A DNA stretch of 9,237 nt from Bacteroidota bacterium (GTDB lineage: Bacteria > Bacteroidota > Ignavibacteria > UBA10030 > UBA8401), in assembly GCA_030824295.1 (NCBI GenBank), contig JAVBYA010000407.1:1-9237 (forward strand), given 5' to 3'. A program made the translations under genes and the position numbers. Positions 1-5,861 of this stretch are shown here, one piece after another; the stretch's first letter is position 1; each line of letters starts with the position of its first letter. The notes beneath the pieces were generated by a model. That model was not told the DNA's origin and did no database searches. It was given only the letters and a program-made list of their open reading frames with translations.

Positions 1-687
1 GCCGAACCCCGTACCGATCTCCACCAATGCCTGTGCAAGTTCCACGGATCGTTCATACGTCTGCATGAATGCTCCCCGTCCGGTCTTCACATCCAGCACC
101 AGTGCATCGATCCCTTCCGCCAGCTTCTTGCTCATGATGCTGCCGGCGATGAGCGGGATGCATTCTACCGTTGCGGTCACATCACGCAGTGCATACATCT
201 TCTTGTCGGCAGGTGCGATCTCTTTGGTCTGACCGATCATCACAAGTCCGAGCTCGGCGATGACGGATTTGTATTCGTCGACGCTCAGATCGGTACGGAA
301 TCCGGGGATCGCCTCCAGTTTATCGAGTGTTCCGCCGGTGTGCCCAAGCCCTCGTCCGCTGATCATCGGCACCGGAACACCGCAGGCTGCAACGATGGGA
401 GCGAGGGGCAGGGAGATCTTGTCCCCCACGCCGCCGGTGGAGTGCTTGTCCACTTTCACGCCGGGAATGGAGCTCAAATCGAGCACATCGCCCGAATGGA
501 GCATCAGCCGGGTGAATTCCCTCGTTTCATTCTTCGTCATCCCGCGGAAGTACGTCGCCATCAGGAACGCCGAGAGCTGATAATCGGGGACCGCACCCTT
601 CACATACCCGTCGATGACATACTGCAGTTCGGCAGAGGTGAGTTCGCCGCCGTTCCTTTTTTTTCTGATGAGTTCTACGACATTCAT
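1..687 (-). CDS. pdp: Pyrimidine-nucleoside phosphorylase, N-terminal half (partial, cut by window edge)
   Basis: The enzyme splits uridine, thymidine or deoxyuridine with phosphate into the free base and (deoxy)ribose 1-phosphate, a cytoplasmic step of pyrimidine salvage. The visible 229 residues carry the phosphate-binding KHSTGG (81-86), the family signature SGRGLGHTGGTLDKLE (110-125) and the DVKTG segment near 199. R168, S183 and K187 fall where the base-contacting Arg, Ser and Lys of this family sit. The family is about 430 residues, so roughly half is present; the frame is open to base 1. YALRDVTATV and SIMSKK resemble the broad-specificity Pdp type more than E. coli DeoA, but thymidine phosphorylase (deoA) is not excluded. 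The ATG at 687-685 overlaps the stop of the upstream Nudix gene as ATGA, which suggests coupled translation. There is only a weak GAGAG-like ribosome site. Codons 8-10 contain a run of eight A. Confidence 0.95.
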   Translation of the reverse strand, partial: MNVVELIRKKRNGGELTSAELQYVIDGYVKGAVPDYQLSAFLMATYFRGMTKNETREFTRLMLHSGDVLDLSSIPGVKVDKHSTGGVGDKISLPLAPIVAACGVPVPMISGRGLGHTGGTLDKLEAIPGFRTDLSVDEYKSVIAELGLVMIGQTKEIAPADKKMYALRDVTATVECIPLIAGSIMSKKLAEGIDALVLDVKTGRGAFMQTYERSVELAQALVEIGTGFG

Positions 688-1238
688 TGGTTCGCTCTCT
701 TTCGTTCCGCCAGCAGGATGCCGGCAATGGTCTTTCCGTCCACGATCTCCTGCCGTTCGATCATTGCAACGGCCTCCTTCAACGGCACACGCTGCACGCG
801 CAGCGATGCCTCCCCCTCCTCCAGTGCCTGTCCCGCTTCATGCAGGAATGGATCACGCGCCAGGAATAGATGGAGGACCTCATTGCAGAATCCCGGCGTT
901 GCATACAGTGCTGTGAGTTTCTCCCACTGCCGCGCTCCATATCCTGTTTCTTCGCGGAGTTCCCGTTGTGCGCACAGCAGCGGATCCTCGTTCTTGTCCA
1001 GCTTTCCTGCCGGAAGTTCCGTCACGTCTTGTCCGAACGGATGCCGGTACTGACGCACCAGCAGGATATCATCATTCCCGAACAAACAGACGATCACCGC
1101 TCCGCCGGGATGCTCCACCACTTCGCGCACGGCTATCCTGCCGGAAGAGTATTGGATCCGGTCGACCGTCAGATCGATGATCTTACCGCTGTATTTTTTT
1201 TCGCGATCCAGAAGCGCGAACGGTCTCTTTCCGGTCAT
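684..1238 (-). CDS. Nudix hydrolase, ADP-ribose pyrophosphatase type
   Basis: This 184-residue cytoplasmic enzyme probably hydrolyses ADP-ribose or a related nucleoside diphosphate sugar to AMP plus a ribose phosphate, using Mg ions held by the Nudix helix. The full Nudix box spans residues 78-100: G78, E84, then R92 E93, R95 E96 E97, G99, matching GX5EX7REUXEEXGU. The segment QYRHPFG followed by ELPAGK (63-79), and the C-terminal VDGKT and AGILLA, are typical of the ADP-ribose pyrophosphatase (NudF-like) branch; the exact substrate is inferred. The reading frame can be extended upstream to 1301, but that part is Arg/Ser-rich and is mscS sequence in another frame. The ATG at 1238 gives the usual family start just before the LLDREKKYSGK segment. 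It lies inside the end of mscS (56-nt overlap) and has no clear ribosome site, so coupling to mscS translation is likely. A run of eight A covers codons 13-15. The stop overlaps the pdp start. Confidence 0.93.
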   Translation of the reverse strand: MTGKRPFALLDREKKYSGKIIDLTVDRIQYSSGRIAVREVVEHPGGAVIVCLFGNDDILLVRQYRHPFGQDVTELPAGKLDKNEDPLLCAQRELREETGYGARQWEKLTALYATPGFCNEVLHLFLARDPFLHEAGQALEEGEASLRVQRVPLKEAVAMIERQEIVDGKTIAGILLAERKRANQ

Positions 1239-2331
1239 AGGGATTATGCAGCATGTGGTGCGGGAACGGGATCTCGATCTTCTGCCGTGCGAGCTCCTCA
1301 TACAACGCCACGCGGATCGTTTCCGCTGTGGTGAACTGCTGTTTGAACTCGGCGACGCGGCAGTACAGTGCGAACTGAAGACCGAAATCCGCTAATTTCA
1401 GGAGATATGCCTCCGGCGCGGGATGCTTCAGCACTTCCGGATGAGCACCGGCGATCTCGAGCATGATGCGTTTCATCCGTGACACATCGGTCCCGTACGC
1501 CACGGTCACTTCGACCGTGACTCTGATCTCCGTGTCGGGATAACCATAATTGACGATCTTCGTTTTGACAAGTTCATTGTTCGGGACGATCAGCACATTG
1601 TTGTCGAAATCGAGGATCTTCGTGCTGCGCAGACCGATCTCGAACACATCGCCCGTCTCACCGGTCGGGATCTTCACCCTGTCCCCCACCCGGAACGGTC
1701 GGTCGATCATGATGATGAACCCGGAGATCATATTGGAAATGGTGTCCTGAGCCGCCAGACCGAGCGCCAGCGAACCGGCGCCAAGGATCGTCAGCAGACT
1801 GGTGACGCTCTGTCCGAAATGCTCCAGCACCACGATGGCCGTGAGAGCAACGATCACGATCGTAACGATGCGGTTCATCAATGGCACCAGCGTCAGATTG
1901 AGCTGTTCTTGACGATGCCGGTCCGAGACCGCCTTGATCGCATGGGTGGTGCCGGTGCGGACGATCCGGATGACCACCGAAGCAACGATGATCACCGTAA
2001 CGAGGTACAGCACCGTATCCGCATAATCCAAGGACCGGAGGAACAGTTCATTCTCCTTGGTAAGACCCAGACGGAGTTCCTTCATGCCCAGATAGAGGCC
2101 GGTGACCGAAGAAAGTGCAATGATGCGGGAATTGACGATCGCAAGGATCTTGTCATCCAGTTCCGTTTCGGTCCGTGCGATGATCCGCTTCCCTGCCACC
2201 GACAGGGACCATTTGATCACTTTCCCGAATCCGATCACCAGCAGATAGATGATGGCGCCGAGAAGTGCATGGAACAGCAGCTGGTTGCTGCCGGTGAGCG
2301 AGCGTAAGAGGTGAAGGAGTTGTTCGATCAT
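1183..2331 (-). CDS. mscS: MscS-family mechanosensitive ion channel
   Basis: This is an inner-membrane channel that opens under membrane tension to release solutes on osmotic downshift. Its 382 residues are longer than E. coli MscS (286) because of extra N-terminal helices. Hydrophobic segments lie near residues 18-39, 68-83, 104-125 and 151-171, followed by the Gly/Ala-rich pore helix at about 176-204 (ILGAGSLALGLAAQD). The cytosolic beta domain follows, with the family hallmark IMIDRPFRVGDRV (207-219) and IVPNNEL (248-254), then the alpha/beta vestibule ending at IPFP (354-357). A basic tail of about 25 residues comes after IPFP and encodes the start of the overlapping Nudix gene. The ATG is only 7 nt from the T-tract of a terminator-like hairpin and lacks a clear ribosome site. 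The symbol names the family, not a proven orthologue; YnaI or YbdG-like roles are equally possible. Confidence 0.93.
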   Translation of the reverse strand: MIEQLLHLLRSLTGSNQLLFHALLGAIIYLLVIGFGKVIKWSLSVAGKRIIARTETELDDKILAIVNSRIIALSSVTGLYLGMKELRLGLTKENELFLRSLDYADTVLYLVTVIIVASVVIRIVRTGTTHAIKAVSDRHRQEQLNLTLVPLMNRIVTIVIVALTAIVVLEHFGQSVTSLLTILGAGSLALGLAAQDTISNMISGFIIMIDRPFRVGDRVKIPTGETGDVFEIGLRSTKILDFDNNVLIVPNNELVKTKIVNYGYPDTEIRVTVEVTVAYGTDVSRMKRIMLEIAGAHPEVLKHPAPEAYLLKLADFGLQFALYCRVAEFKQQFTTAETIRVALYEELARQKIEIPFPHHMLHNPYDRKETVRASGSRKKIQR

Positions 2332-2337
2332 AGAGGG

Positions 2338-2392
2338 AATAAAAAATCATCCCGATGCGTGCCGGCATCGTGCCGGCATCGCTGAGGATGAT
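2338..2392 (-). terminator. Terminator-like hairpin between pyrE and mscS
   Basis: Read on the minus strand, ATCATCC (2352-2346 side) pairs with GGATGAT (2386-2392 side), 7 of 7 bases. Inside it, CGATGC and GCATCG form a second perfect 6-bp stem, with a four-base bulge (TCAG) on the 5' arm. The loop contains two tandem copies of an 11-base unit, GATGCCGGCAC. The 3' arm runs into TTTTTTATT, so termination would act on transcripts leaving pyrE. There is no T-tract in the opposite direction. Its T-tract ends 6 bases before the mscS start codon. Confidence 0.78.
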
Positions 2393-2410
2393 CGGTGGAA
2401 CATGGATTCA

Positions 2411-2995
2411 TCAGCCTTGGAGTCCGCGGCTGCCGGGTTTGGAGATCGGAACGGCTGAGAGGGATTCCGGTACGGCATCCGCCGGATAGGTTTGTACATC
2501 CATCTCCATTACAGAATAGAACTTTGCATCGAACTTCGCTTTGCCGTTGCTCCGGTCCACGATGCATCCGATACCGACCAGTGTAGCTCCCGATGCCGTC
2601 ACGAGTCCGCACACTTCCTCAACGGAACCGCCGGTGGTGACGACATCCTCCACGACCAGCACGCGCTCCCCTTTCCGGAGACTGAATCCCCGGCGCAGTT
2701 TCATCTGATCGTTCTCCCGCTCCGCGAAGATCGTCCGAACCCCGAGGACCCGGCCTACCTCCGTTCCGACCACGATCCCGCCGACCGCCGGCGAGATCAC
2801 CACTTCGACCTCACTGTACTCATAGTGCTTCGCAATATCACCGGCCAACAGATGGAGATACTTGGGATACTGAAGCACTTTCGCACATTGGAAATAGTGC
2901 GGGCTGTGCAGTCCGGATGTGAGCACGAAATGCCCTTCCAGCAAAGCATCGGTCTCTTTGAAGATCTGGAGGATCTGGTCTTTGGGGAGTTTCAT
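2411..2995 (-). CDS. pyrE: Orotate phosphoribosyltransferase
   Basis: PyrE joins orotate to PRPP to give orotidine 5'-monophosphate and pyrophosphate, the fifth step of de novo UMP synthesis, in the cytoplasm. The 194 residues match the normal length. Visible features are the N-terminal FVLTSGLHSPHYFQCAKV (23-40), the SPAVGGIVVG orotate-side strand (68-77), the AERE catalytic loop (91-94) and the PRPP-binding VLVVEDVVTTGGS (112-124). The C-terminus KPGSR is also common in the family. An AAGGA site at 3004-3000, four bases from the ATG, supports the start. The gene lies 25 nt after the TPR gene and is followed by a hairpin with a T-tract, so it is probably the last gene of its transcript. No other pyrimidine biosynthesis gene is next to it. 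Confidence 0.95.
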   Translation of the reverse strand: MKLPKDQILQIFKETDALLEGHFVLTSGLHSPHYFQCAKVLQYPKYLHLLAGDIAKHYEYSEVEVVISPAVGGIVVGTEVGRVLGVRTIFAERENDQMKLRRGFSLRKGERVLVVEDVVTTGGSVEEVCGLVTASGATLVGIGCIVDRSNGKAKFDAKFYSVMEMDVQTYPADAVPESLSAVPISKPGSRGLQG

Positions 2996-3020
2996 ACGGT
3001 CCTTGATTGTGTGGAAATGG

Positions 3021-3347
3021 TCACCATTCGTCTTCGAGCTCTTCCAGTTCTTCCCGAAGTTCTTTCACGGTCTTCTCGTCGTTCAATTCTGTGGCAAGAT
3101 CCAGTCCTGCACGGTAGATCTTCTTGGCATCCGGAGTACGGTTCAGCTTCCCTAACAGCTGGCCGAGCATATGATACGCCGGAAGATATTTCGGATCGAG
3201 CTTGATCAGTTCTTCGAGCAGTTCGATGGCCGTCGCCGGTTCGTTGATACCGCTGTATTCGAGGGCAAGTGCATACCGGGAGAAGGAGTCGTTGGGGTCC
3301 TGTGCGATCAGGCCTTTCAAAGTTTCGATGCGTTGTTCGCTAGCCAT
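3021..3347 (-). CDS. Small TPR-repeat protein
   Basis: This 108-residue, highly acidic protein is made of helices of the tetratricopeptide repeat type. One repeat runs at about 20-53 (alternating small residues in SRYALALEYSG, then AIELLEELIKLDP) and a second at about 54-88 (YLPAYHMLGQLLGKLNR, then DAKKIYRAGLDLA). It ends in a charged helix (KELREELEELEDEW). There is no signal peptide, so a cytoplasmic scaffold or partner-binding role is inferred; the partner is unknown. Two ATG codons compete. The first (3353) overlaps the stop of the dehydratase gene as ATGA. The second (3347) lies six bases after an AAAGGA ribosome site at 3359-3354 and begins MASEQ; it is preferred because AAAGGA directly abuts the first ATG. 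The gene sits between the pterin dehydratase and pyrE in a tight run. Confidence 0.85.
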   Translation of the reverse strand: MASEQRIETLKGLIAQDPNDSFSRYALALEYSGINEPATAIELLEELIKLDPKYLPAYHMLGQLLGKLNRTPDAKKIYRAGLDLATELNDEKTVKELREELEELEDEW

Positions 3348-3349
3348 GG

Positions 3350-3646
3350 TCATTCCTTTATTGATAGTGGAACGATTGAGTTGATATGGACCGCCAGAGA
3401 GAGATCTTTCTCTGTCAATCCTCCGTGCTGATGCGTTGTCAGCGTCATCACAACAGTGTTCCAACGGATGTCGATATCGGGGTGGTGGTCTGCTTTCTCG
3501 GCAGCCATTGCAACGGCGTTCACAAAAATCATGGCGTGGATGAAATCCTGCAGAATCACCGTTCGGCGGATGGAATTTCCTGTGCGGATCCACCCGGGTA
3601 CCGACAGCAGCTGTTCCACGATCTCATCTTCTCGAAGCAATGCCAC
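3350..3646 (-). CDS. Pterin-4a-carbinolamine dehydratase (4a-hydroxytetrahydrobiopterin dehydratase)
   Basis: The enzyme dehydrates 4a-hydroxytetrahydropterin to quinonoid dihydropterin, recycling the cofactor of aromatic amino acid hydroxylases. The 98 residues match the family length. The motif ADHHPDIDIRWNTV (52-65) followed by H72 and later D81 gives the expected catalytic set H54, H55 and H72, with H55-H72 spacing of 17 as in the animal enzyme DCoH. The start is GTG at 3646-3644, chosen because a strong GAGGGG site (3657-3652) lies five bases upstream and the protein then begins at the normal place (MALLREDEIVEQL). The phhB name is used for this family, but no phenylalanine hydroxylase gene is visible here, so the physiological pterin is unknown. 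Its stop overlaps the first ATG of the TPR gene. Confidence 0.93.
   Translation of the reverse strand: MALLREDEIVEQLLSVPGWIRTGNSIRRTVILQDFIHAMIFVNAVAMAAEKADHHPDIDIRWNTVVMTLTTHQHGGLTEKDLSLAVHINSIVPLSIKE
3354..3359 (-). promoter_or_regulatory. Ribosome binding site of the TPR gene
   Basis: AAAGGA on the minus strand lies directly against the first ATG but six bases from the second ATG, so it points to the second one as the main start. Confidence 0.6.
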
Positions 3647-3651
3647 TGGAA

Positions 3652-3657
3652 CCCCTC
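3652..3657 (-). promoter_or_regulatory. Ribosome binding site of the pterin dehydratase gene
   Basis: GAGGGG on the minus strand, five bases before a GTG codon. It decides the start in favour of this non-ATG codon. Confidence 0.7.
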
Positions 3658-3690
3658 GACCTTTGTACCGCTGGAACTATTAAGTCATTG

Positions 3691-3719
3691 AATATAATTA
3701 AGTTTTGCCGTTGATGCCA
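3691..3719 (-). promoter_or_regulatory. Weak candidate promoter ahead of the pterin dehydratase gene
   Basis: The 171-nt gap between the NHL gene and the dehydratase holds an AT-rich patch. TATATT (3696-3691) could be a -10 box, with a poor -35 match (TGGCAT at 3719-3714, 17-base spacing). It would place the transcript start about 38 bases before the GTG codon. No hairpin terminator is seen in this gap, so read-through from the NHL gene is equally possible. Confidence 0.2.
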
Positions 3720-3817
3720 TACGAGAGATGATGATAATCCGGCCGATTCCTTTGCAAACAGCGATGAAATGCGATCGGACGGGAAGAGAATGGTCAGATG
3801 CAGGCGGTCACGAAGTT

Positions 3818-4666
3818 TCACCGGTCATAGGTTCGGATGGAACACCGATATACCGATGTACTTGTAAGGATGATGATACCCTCCCCGGTATGCACTGCTG
3901 CACGGAACGGGGAATCTTGCTCCATTCCGATGATCTTCGACTGAGTGATCACCGCTTCCGCTCCAGTATTCAGGGAATGGATGAGAATAGAGCCGGGAGA
4001 GACAACATAGAGATACCCGTCAGAGAGCGAAATGGATTCCCATGCATTCCCATCAGGCAAAGGAATAGTGCCGGTAAGATTCCCAAAGGTGTCGAAGCGA
4101 TGGACCTGAGAATCGTCAAGAACGAAGAGGACATCATCCTGTGAAATGAGGATATCCTTTGGCTCAGAGAAGGGGCGGTTGCCGATGGAGAAAGTACCCT
4201 TCATACGGCCCCGGGTATCCGCCCAGATCACCCGCTTCCCCTCCTCGTCAAGAATGAAGATCTCACCTTGCTGAGATTGAGCACTGGCGACCGGACGGAG
4301 CGGTGCATCCAATCCAAGTGTATTCCGGTCATAACTTCGGACGAACACCATATCTTTGTCGAACCGCTGGACCCGTTCATTATCTCTGTCAGTGACAAGG
4401 ATCTCCAGCAGAAATGTCGAGGTGATATCCCTTGGACCGTCGAAAGCATCATTCCCCCACCCTTTTTGACCGAAAGATCGTTGGATACTGTTGTCGCCCG
4501 CTACAATGATCACAGCATTTTGCTCCATATCTGTCACCAGCAGACGTTCATCCGCCGTGAGCACAGCAGATCGGGCATTGAGGAACAGCTTTTGGGATGA
4601 CTCCACGGCTATACCGCCATCCCATGGCGATTGAAGAAGGAATGCGAAGAGGACGAATACTGTCAT
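3818..4666 (-). CDS. Exported NHL-type beta-propeller protein
   Basis: This 282-residue protein has a short hydrophobic N-terminus (MTVFVLFAFLLQSPW), read as a signal peptide or membrane anchor, followed by about six propeller blades. The clearest NHL-like blade is at about 84-115, where GPRDI is followed by ILVTDRDNERVQRFD. Weaker copies include ARSAVLTADERLLVTD, GEIFILDEEGKRVI, EPKDILISQDDVLFVLDD and SDGYLYVVSP. Such propellers usually bind proteins or ligands in the periplasm or at the cell surface; no catalytic residues are evident and the function is unknown. The frame could be extended to 4759, but that would read through the terminator hairpin, so the ATG at 4666 is preferred; no clear ribosome site is present. 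It follows the surface cassette and may belong to it functionally, although a terminator separates them. Confidence 0.82.
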   Translation of the reverse strand: MTVFVLFAFLLQSPWDGGIAVESSQKLFLNARSAVLTADERLLVTDMEQNAVIIVAGDNSIQRSFGQKGWGNDAFDGPRDITSTFLLEILVTDRDNERVQRFDKDMVFVRSYDRNTLGLDAPLRPVASAQSQQGEIFILDEEGKRVIWADTRGRMKGTFSIGNRPFSEPKDILISQDDVLFVLDDSQVHRFDTFGNLTGTIPLPDGNAWESISLSDGYLYVVSPGSILIHSLNTGAEAVITQSKIIGMEQDSPFRAAVHTGEGIIILTSTSVYRCSIRTYDR

Positions 4667-4688
4667 GGTGTACGAATGCTCATATGGT

Positions 4689-4740
4689 AAAAAAGAAGCG
4701 AGGTGTATGCACTGCCAATCGGCTGAGCATACACCTCGCT
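4689..4740 (-). terminator. Strong rho-independent terminator after the PorV-family gene
   Basis: On the minus strand AGCGAGGTGTATGC (4740-4727) and GCATACACCTCGCT (4710-4697) form a perfect 14-bp stem with a 16-base loop. The loop can form three more pairs (GCC with GGC around GATT). The stem is followed by TCTTTTTT (4696-4689). The hairpin begins 52 bases after the stop codon and ends 22 bases before the next start codon. There is no T-tract on the plus strand, so it acts only on minus-strand transcripts. Confidence 0.92.
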
Positions 4741-4792
4741 GTGATCCGCGAAACATCAATGCACCGTATTGCGTGCAATGATCTAAGCAGCG

Positions 4793-5839
4793 TTAGAACT
4801 TGAAGCGGAACCCGATACGGTTCGCAGCTCCAAGGATACCCAAGTCGGCATAGGCGTAGTCGAACGAACCGCGGAACGATTCATTCTCGAAATTGATGCC
4901 GGTGCCGAATGTCAGACCGAACTCATTGTACCGCATCTGGTAACCGCCGCGGACCGCGAACAGACTGTTCCATACATACTCGGCACCTAAGTTGAACTTC
5001 TCAGGATTGTCCGACAGATGGATGAAATCTGCAGCAACCACCAGGCTCTGATCGGCCATTCCTGCCATCACATCGTAGGAGACACCGCCGCGAAACGAGA
5101 GCGGCAGTGAATACGGTGTGCTGTTCAGCGTAGCATTGAGCGGACGGGAATTGATGCCGGCATCGCGTTCATCAAGGTTGGTATACAGAACGGTCAATGA
5201 CTGTCCGGTGAAATCAGACTCGCCGCCGAGGTTGGAGACCGCAAATCCGATCTTCAATCCCTGGATACCTGCCTCATAGATGGTCCCGGCATCGAACGCA
5301 AAACCGCTCGCCGTGAGATCGAAGATATTGTTCTCGATGTACTTCATCGTCATACCGAACGAGAACTGGTCCGTGATGTTCGCTGCAAAGGTAACGCCGA
5401 CCGCAAGGTCGGTCACTGCGAACGACGAACCTGTTCCTTCCGGTTGTTCGATGGTCGTGATCTCCATGCTCCCGGCATCCAGCATCAGCACGCTGAGACC
5501 CAGGGTGTAATCGGTGGAGATCGGGATGGAGAGACCGACGAAGCTGTGTTTCATGTCGGCGAACCATTCATTGTATTCCACGCCGAGGTTCGTTCCGCCA
5601 AGGCGGGCGATACCGGCCGGATTGTAATACAGAGCGGTGATATCATTGCTGAGACCGCCGAATGCGCCTCCCATGCCCATGGCACGGGAGCCGACACCGA
5701 TCTTCAGGAACTGCGAGCCGGTACTTCCGGCCTTTTCGAATGCAGTGCCGGACGTGCCTGACTGAGAATACAGGAGCCCGACCGACATCATGGCCAGGAC
5801 CATGATGCTGAACGCGTATTTCATTTTGGTGATTTTCAT
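4793..5839 (-). CDS. PorV/PorQ-family outer-membrane beta-barrel protein
   Basis: This 348-residue protein has a signal peptide (basic MKITKMK, then a hydrophobic stretch to about residue 24) and the family hallmark FLKIGVGSRAMGMGGAFGG (44-62) followed by ITALYYNPAG (67-76). The rest alternates short amphipathic strands and turns and ends in phenylalanine (RIGFRFKF), as expected for an outer-membrane barrel of the FadL-like fold. In T9SS bacteria PorV carries cargo with C-terminal sorting domains from the translocon to the attachment complex; PorQ and other paralogues have related roles. Which paralogue this is cannot be decided here. A GGAGG site at 5849-5845, five bases before the ATG at 5839, sets the start and excludes the upstream in-frame ATG at 5851. 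It lies 22 nt after a tailed cargo-like protein and is followed by a strong terminator. Confidence 0.9.
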   Translation of the reverse strand: MKITKMKYAFSIMVLAMMSVGLLYSQSGTSGTAFEKAGSTGSQFLKIGVGSRAMGMGGAFGGLSNDITALYYNPAGIARLGGTNLGVEYNEWFADMKHSFVGLSIPISTDYTLGLSVLMLDAGSMEITTIEQPEGTGSSFAVTDLAVGVTFAANITDQFSFGMTMKYIENNIFDLTASGFAFDAGTIYEAGIQGLKIGFAVSNLGGESDFTGQSLTVLYTNLDERDAGINSRPLNATLNSTPYSLPLSFRGGVSYDVMAGMADQSLVVAADFIHLSDNPEKFNLGAEYVWNSLFAVRGGYQMRYNEFGLTFGTGINFENESFRGSFDYAYADLGILGAANRIGFRFKF

Positions 5840-5844
5840 TACAT

Positions 5845-5849
5845 CCTCC
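5845..5849 (-). promoter_or_regulatory. Ribosome binding site of the PorV-family gene
   Basis: GGAGG on the minus strand lies five bases before the ATG at 5839. It overlaps an in-frame upstream ATG (5851), so it decides between the two starts. Confidence 0.8.
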
Positions 5850-5861
5850 ATATCTTAGTCG

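Noticed and set aside
340..1053. Plus-strand frame of 237 codons over the phosphorylase and Nudix genes
   Set aside because: It is antisense to two well-identified enzymes and has low-complexity Ser/Arg composition typical of a shadow frame.
2492..3205. Plus-strand frame of 237 codons over pyrE and the TPR gene
   Set aside because: It is antisense to two supported genes with ribosome sites; its product resembles no family.
3624..3821. Minus-strand 65-codon frame starting with a GTG that overlaps the NHL stop
   Set aside because: The overlap looks like coupling, but the product has no recognisable pattern and it runs into the dehydratase gene past that gene's strong ribosome site.
1231..3830. 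The 10-mer CCGGTCATAG occurs at 1231-1240 and 3821-3830
   Set aside because: Only two copies, both within or at the ends of coding sequence with no shared context; chance is sufficient.
4666..4684. Six-codon leader frame (MSIRTP) whose stop overlaps the NHL start
   Set aside because: It is too short to judge, has no ribosome site, and could arise by chance.
4667..4759. 31-residue N-terminal extension of the NHL protein
   Set aside because: It would be translated from the terminator hairpin and would bury the signal peptide-like stretch.
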